In this document: in pieces, positions 5,983 through 8,628 of the stretch
Numbering within the stretch: the first letter of the stretch is position 1
How the letters are laid out: each line of letters begins with the position of its first letter
DNA from: Deltaproteobacteria bacterium
Lineage (GTDB): Bacteria; Desulfobacterota; Desulfuromonadia; Geobacterales; Pseudopelobacteraceae
Direction: 5' to 3'
Length of the DNA: 8,628 nucleotides
NCBI GenBank assembly: GCA_016219145.1
Contig: JACRCG010000116.1
Location: 1-8,628, forward strand
The notes under the pieces: generated by a model
Database searches by the model: none
Told to the model about the DNA's origin: nothing
What the model saw: the letters and a program-made list of their open reading frames with translations, nothing else
Program-made: the position numbers and the translations under genes

Positions 5983-7659
5983 CTACCTGCCCTTGATTTC
6001 CTTGCCGCCGTGATCTTTTTCCTTGATGACTTTCTCTTTAGGATCCTCCGGCGATGTAACCTTCCAGACTCTTTTCTGTTTAAGCTCTCTCTTGATTGGC
6101 TCTGGCCTTGACTGTAGTACTCCACGCTGTGGAGCTGGAGGCGTTGCCTGTGGCGCCGTCGCTGCCGGAGCGCCGGTACGTGGCTGTTGATGCTGTTCAA
6201 TGCGTGGTTGGGAAGTTCCGTATGATGGAGAAGCTTGTTGCGGCGCCGCAGGGTGGACGACGCGTTTATCTCCTGCCGGGGCTGTTTGCACAGCGGAAAT
6301 TGGCGGAGCTGAGGATGCCGGCAGCTGCTGGTAGCCGCGCTGGGGCTCTGATTGCGGGGTTATGCGCTGGAAGCGTTGACGCAATTCACGGTTGTCTTGA
6401 TGCTCTACCCGTGGAGGGGCAACTTTAGGCGGAATCTGTTTGACGATCGGCATGCGCGTTTCTCGTTGTGGCTGAATGCGAGGGCTGCCGACTGAAATTG
6501 ATACAGAGACGTTCGGGCTTGCGGAATGTCTCTGAGGCGCTGTCCGGCCTCTCAGAAAGTCGTTGTGCGGCAGTACGGTCATACCGCCACGAATGTCCCT
6601 GTTGCGGTATATGACGGTGGAAGTGTTGATAGTGGTGTTGGTTATGTTAACGCTATGGCGGCCGTAGTGGCCGTGACCGTAAAATATCTCGCCAGGGGCC
6701 AGAGGAGTCCAGCCGATATGGCTGCCGGTGCGGTACCAGCCCACATAACCGGGCGACCAATAAACATCTCCGCGCAGGGGCGGTACCCAGCACCAGCCGA
6801 AACCGGCCAGCACCGCCCAGCGGCCGAAATGGTAAGGTACCCAGCCCCAGCTTTCAAAGGATAGCCAGACATAATCACTTCCTTTCCATATCCAGCGGCC
6901 ACTGCGATAGGGAGCCCAATCATCGTAGGCAACAACATTTGGCCGCCAGACCATGCCGTATTCCGGAACGCGTACCCAGGTGCCATTTGCGTCAAGTTCG
7001 GACGAATGGCTTCTCAGCTCATCAGGCAGATTGGATTCAGCCCTGGCTGAACGTGACTGGGCCCGATCCCTGTCGGTATTCCAGTGCTCCCAGCTATCGG
7101 GCGGGTTCAGGGATAACAGTTCGTTATGCCCGTCTTCAAGGATGATGTGCTCACCGGCACGCACTCTAGTGCGATTGCCTCCTCCTTCAACGTAGGCGGC
7201 GCCTTTGAGTATGGCCACATCTTCCTGGCTGTTGGGCAGCATGTCCAGACGAAGCCTTGTGCGTGCTTCAGGAAGTACGGTAGTGTCGTCAGCGTCGATC
7301 TGGAGCGAGTTCTTTGTGCTCGTCTGGGCCGTCCGCAGATACAGCCTGCCGCTTGCCAGATGAAGATGCGTAAAACCGTCCTCGTTGGCAAGCAGATCAA
7401 GTTGAGATCCGCCGTCCAGTCTGACCATGGTGCCATCAGCCAGTTGAATCTCGGCTTTGGCGCCATTCGGGCACCAGACGGCATCACCCTCATCCAGTGG
7501 CGTGTTGACGGCAGCCGGCAGCCATTCACCGGCGTCGGGTGTCCGGAACATTATGTCGCCATCTGCGAGCTTTATTCTGGCAGGCCCTATGACACCGGCA
7601 AACGCCCAGGCTGGAATCAGGAACGTTGTCAGCACACATATCAGTATTAACTTTTTCAT
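5983..7659 (-). CDS. Secreted FecR-like/DUF6600-type protein with Trp-rich middle and Pro/Gln-rich tail
   Basis: The 558-residue product starts at ATG 7659-7657, just after AAGGAG on the minus strand. The frame could extend to 7704, but that adds 15 residues before a clean signal peptide and lacks a ribosome site. Residues 1-21 are a Sec signal ending AFA. Residues 25-190 resemble a FecR-type beta domain (GDAVWCPNGAKAEIQLADG, LDGGSQLDLL, LASGRLYLRT, VRAGEH). Residues 224-330 are extremely Trp/Tyr/Gly-rich, with spaced motifs such as GRWIW, WGWVPYHFGRW, GWCWVPP and YVGWY, as in DUF6600 proteins. Residues 338-350 form a Thr/Asn-rich stretch. Residues 395-520 are Pro/Gln-rich and probably disordered, and the last 40 are very basic. 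Despite the FecR-like part, there is no sensor helix, so a periplasmic or surface structural role seems likelier than signalling. No specific function is known to me. It ends with TAG (reverse complement of 5983-5985). Confidence 0.8.
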   Translation of the reverse strand: MKKLILICVLTTFLIPAWAFAGVIGPARIKLADGDIMFRTPDAGEWLPAAVNTPLDEGDAVWCPNGAKAEIQLADGTMVRLDGGSQLDLLANEDGFTHLHLASGRLYLRTAQTSTKNSLQIDADDTTVLPEARTRLRLDMLPNSQEDVAILKGAAYVEGGGNRTRVRAGEHIILEDGHNELLSLNPPDSWEHWNTDRDRAQSRSARAESNLPDELRSHSSELDANGTWVRVPEYGMVWRPNVVAYDDWAPYRSGRWIWKGSDYVWLSFESWGWVPYHFGRWAVLAGFGWCWVPPLRGDVYWSPGYVGWYRTGSHIGWTPLAPGEIFYGHGHYGRHSVNITNTTINTSTVIYRNRDIRGGMTVLPHNDFLRGRTAPQRHSASPNVSVSISVGSPRIQPQRETRMPIVKQIPPKVAPPRVEHQDNRELRQRFQRITPQSEPQRGYQQLPASSAPPISAVQTAPAGDKRVVHPAAPQQASPSYGTSQPRIEQHQQPRTGAPAATAPQATPPAPQRGVLQSRPEPIKRELKQKRVWKVTSPEDPKEKVIKEKDHGGKEIKGR

Positions 7660-7700
7660 GTTGGTCTCCTTGTCTGGAATACCGTTGCAACACAAGTACC

Positions 7701-7714
7701 GCAAAGAACATGCC
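7701..7714 (-). promoter_or_regulatory. Candidate sigma-54 promoter for the FecR/DUF6600-type gene
   Basis: On the minus strand the sequence CGGCATGTTCTTTGCG contains GG (7714-7713), exactly 10 nt, then GC (7702-7701), the defining GG-N10-GC spacing. It resembles TGGCACG-N4-TTGC with two mismatches in the -24 half. The start site would lie near 7689, about 30 nt before the ATG. No activator-binding repeat was recognised in the short upstream gap. A candidate seen by eye; such matches can occur by chance. Confidence 0.4.
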
Positions 7715-7792
7715 GACGTAAAATATGTTAAATATCAGCAGGATAAAGCAATCAGCAATTGCAGATATACCGCAAATGAGGTTGAATCCGTG

Positions 7793-8628
7793 CTATTTGA
7801 AGTTATCTATAATCCAGCGTGCTATGCTTCTGTCCGGCGGAAGTACAGGTAGCGCATCGTTCGAAAACCAGCGTGCATCTTCCAGTTCATGCTTGTCCAC
7901 CTTTATCTCGCCTCCTGAATAATCTGCCACGAATCCGGCCATAAGCTGAGCCGGAAACGGCCAGTTCTGGCTTCCAACGTAACGGACGTTGCAAATTTCT
8001 ATACCGGTCTCCTCTAACACTTCGCGTGCGGCGCATTCTTCCAGCGACTCTCCGAAATCCAGAAAACCGGCCACCAGCCCGTAGCGTCCCGGCGGCCACT
8101 CTTTTTTTCGGGTCAGCAGCAGTTCATTGCCGCGTTTGACAAGTATTATGGCGCAGGGATGAATGTGTGGAAAATGCTCGGAGCTGCATGATCTGCAACG
8201 TTTGCCCCAACTGCTTTCAATGTTTTCGGTCTCTGAGCCGCAGCGGGAACAGTGGTGACTTTGACGCTCCCAGTGCAAAACCTGTTTGGCAAGTCCGGCC
8301 AGAGTCAGGCTCTGTATGTCAAGACGCTCTTCAACTGCATTAAACGGCTCGGCTGAAAAGGAATCCTCCAGGTTCATGGAACTGCTTATGGTTAAGGCAC
8401 GCAGCGGGTTGCCTCGCCAGACTCCGATATATAGCGGCTCCTGATTAGGCTTGATCCATTCCGGCAGGGCTCCGCTCGGAAGAACAGGACCGGAAGATGT
8501 CTCTTCAATAATGACGTTGCCGCCCTGAATAATAATCCAGCTGCCCTTCCCGGAAGGGGTGTCGCTGGAACGCTTCGAAAATACAAATTCATCCTTTATG
8601 GATGAATAGTTGAATGGCAGGTTGATGG
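7793..8628 (-). CDS. nudC: NudC-type NADH pyrophosphatase / Nudix hydrolase (N-terminus outside window)
   Basis: The minus-strand frame is open from the window edge to TAG (reverse complement of 7793-7795), giving about 277 residues; the start lies beyond base 8628. The family cleaves NADH to NMNH and AMP and removes NAD caps from RNA. A Met at 8377 is internal, because the frame continues upstream with a NudC-like N-terminal domain (PLYIGVWRGNPLRALTIS). A four-Cys zinc site follows (CSRCG and CRSCS, around 8205-8252). The Nudix box GFLDFGESLEECAAREVLEETGI matches GX5EX7REUXEEXGU exactly. The NudC-specific motif downstream reads SQNWPFPAQLM rather than SQPWPFPxS, with Pro and Ser positions changed, so specificity for NADH is likely but not certain. 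It runs in the same direction as the FecR/DUF6600-type gene, 133 nt upstream of it, but that gene seems to have its own promoter. Confidence 0.88.
   Translation of the reverse strand, partial: INLPFNYSSIKDEFVFSKRSSDTPSGKGSWIIIQGGNVIIEETSSGPVLPSGALPEWIKPNQEPLYIGVWRGNPLRALTISSSMNLEDSFSAEPFNAVEERLDIQSLTLAGLAKQVLHWERQSHHCSRCGSETENIESSWGKRCRSCSSEHFPHIHPCAIILVKRGNELLLTRKKEWPPGRYGLVAGFLDFGESLEECAAREVLEETGIEICNVRYVGSQNWPFPAQLMAGFVADYSGGEIKVDKHELEDARWFSNDALPVLPPDRSIARWIIDNFK

Noticed and set aside
5838..6200. Minus-strand 120-codon frame
   Set aside because: It overlaps the repeat and the low-complexity 3' end of the larger minus-strand gene in another frame and has no recognisable protein features.
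7107..7650. Long frames overlapping the FecR/DUF6600-type gene on both strands
   Set aside because: They are out-of-frame readings of a gene with a clear signal peptide, ribosome site and domains.
7660..7704. N-terminal extension of the FecR/DUF6600-type protein
   Set aside because: The extension overlaps the strong ribosome binding site of the ATG at 7659 and the putative sigma-54 promoter.
7748..7762. GCAAT-N5-ATTGC hairpin as terminator of nudC
   Set aside because: The stem is only 5 bp and AT-rich, and the following T-run is short.

Overview
The window most likely comes from a Geobacter-like member of the Desulfuromonadales/Geobacterales. The evidence is family-level: a FeoB of the type carrying the FRRDYGAAGL motif, a DtxR-type iron regulator fused to a FeoA domain, a monoheme c-type cytochrome inside the iron locus, and a mid-range GC content judged by eye. 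No rRNA, tRNA, CRISPR array, phage gene or transposase gene was seen.

Layout. Positions 1-608 (+) hold the C-terminal part of a DUF815-type AAA+ ATPase cut by the window edge. Positions 634-1156 hold a fur unit: a sigma-70-like promoter, a 19-bp palindrome overlapping its -10, the fur gene, and an intrinsic terminator. Positions 1206-4541 (+) are a tight iron-transport cluster: feoB, a 58-residue Cys-rich protein, a periplasmic monoheme cytochrome c, and a DtxR/FeoA fusion regulator, with gaps of 12, 38 and 28 nt. apgM (4622-5815, +) follows with its own promoter. A 155-bp imperfect inverted repeat (5825-5979) fills the convergent gap. On the minus strand lie a secreted FecR-like/DUF6600-type protein (5983-7659), preceded by a possible sigma-54 promoter, and a nearly complete NudC-type Nudix hydrolase (7793-8628), cut at its N-terminus.

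How the genes may work together. Fur probably represses itself through the palindrome, and a diverged copy lies just upstream of feoB. feoB encodes the GTP-dependent ferrous iron permease. No stand-alone feoA is present; the only FeoA domain is at the C-terminus of the DtxR-like protein. The cytochrome and the Cys-rich protein share the cluster, which suggests links to iron redox state or FeoB assembly; this is inference.

The most striking observation is that feoB is interrupted by one in-frame TAG (codon 344 of about 661) while the frame and the conserved residues stay intact on both sides. Six of the nine genes end with TAG, which argues against general amber recoding. A recent nonsense mutation, a sequencing error or local readthrough are the alternatives.
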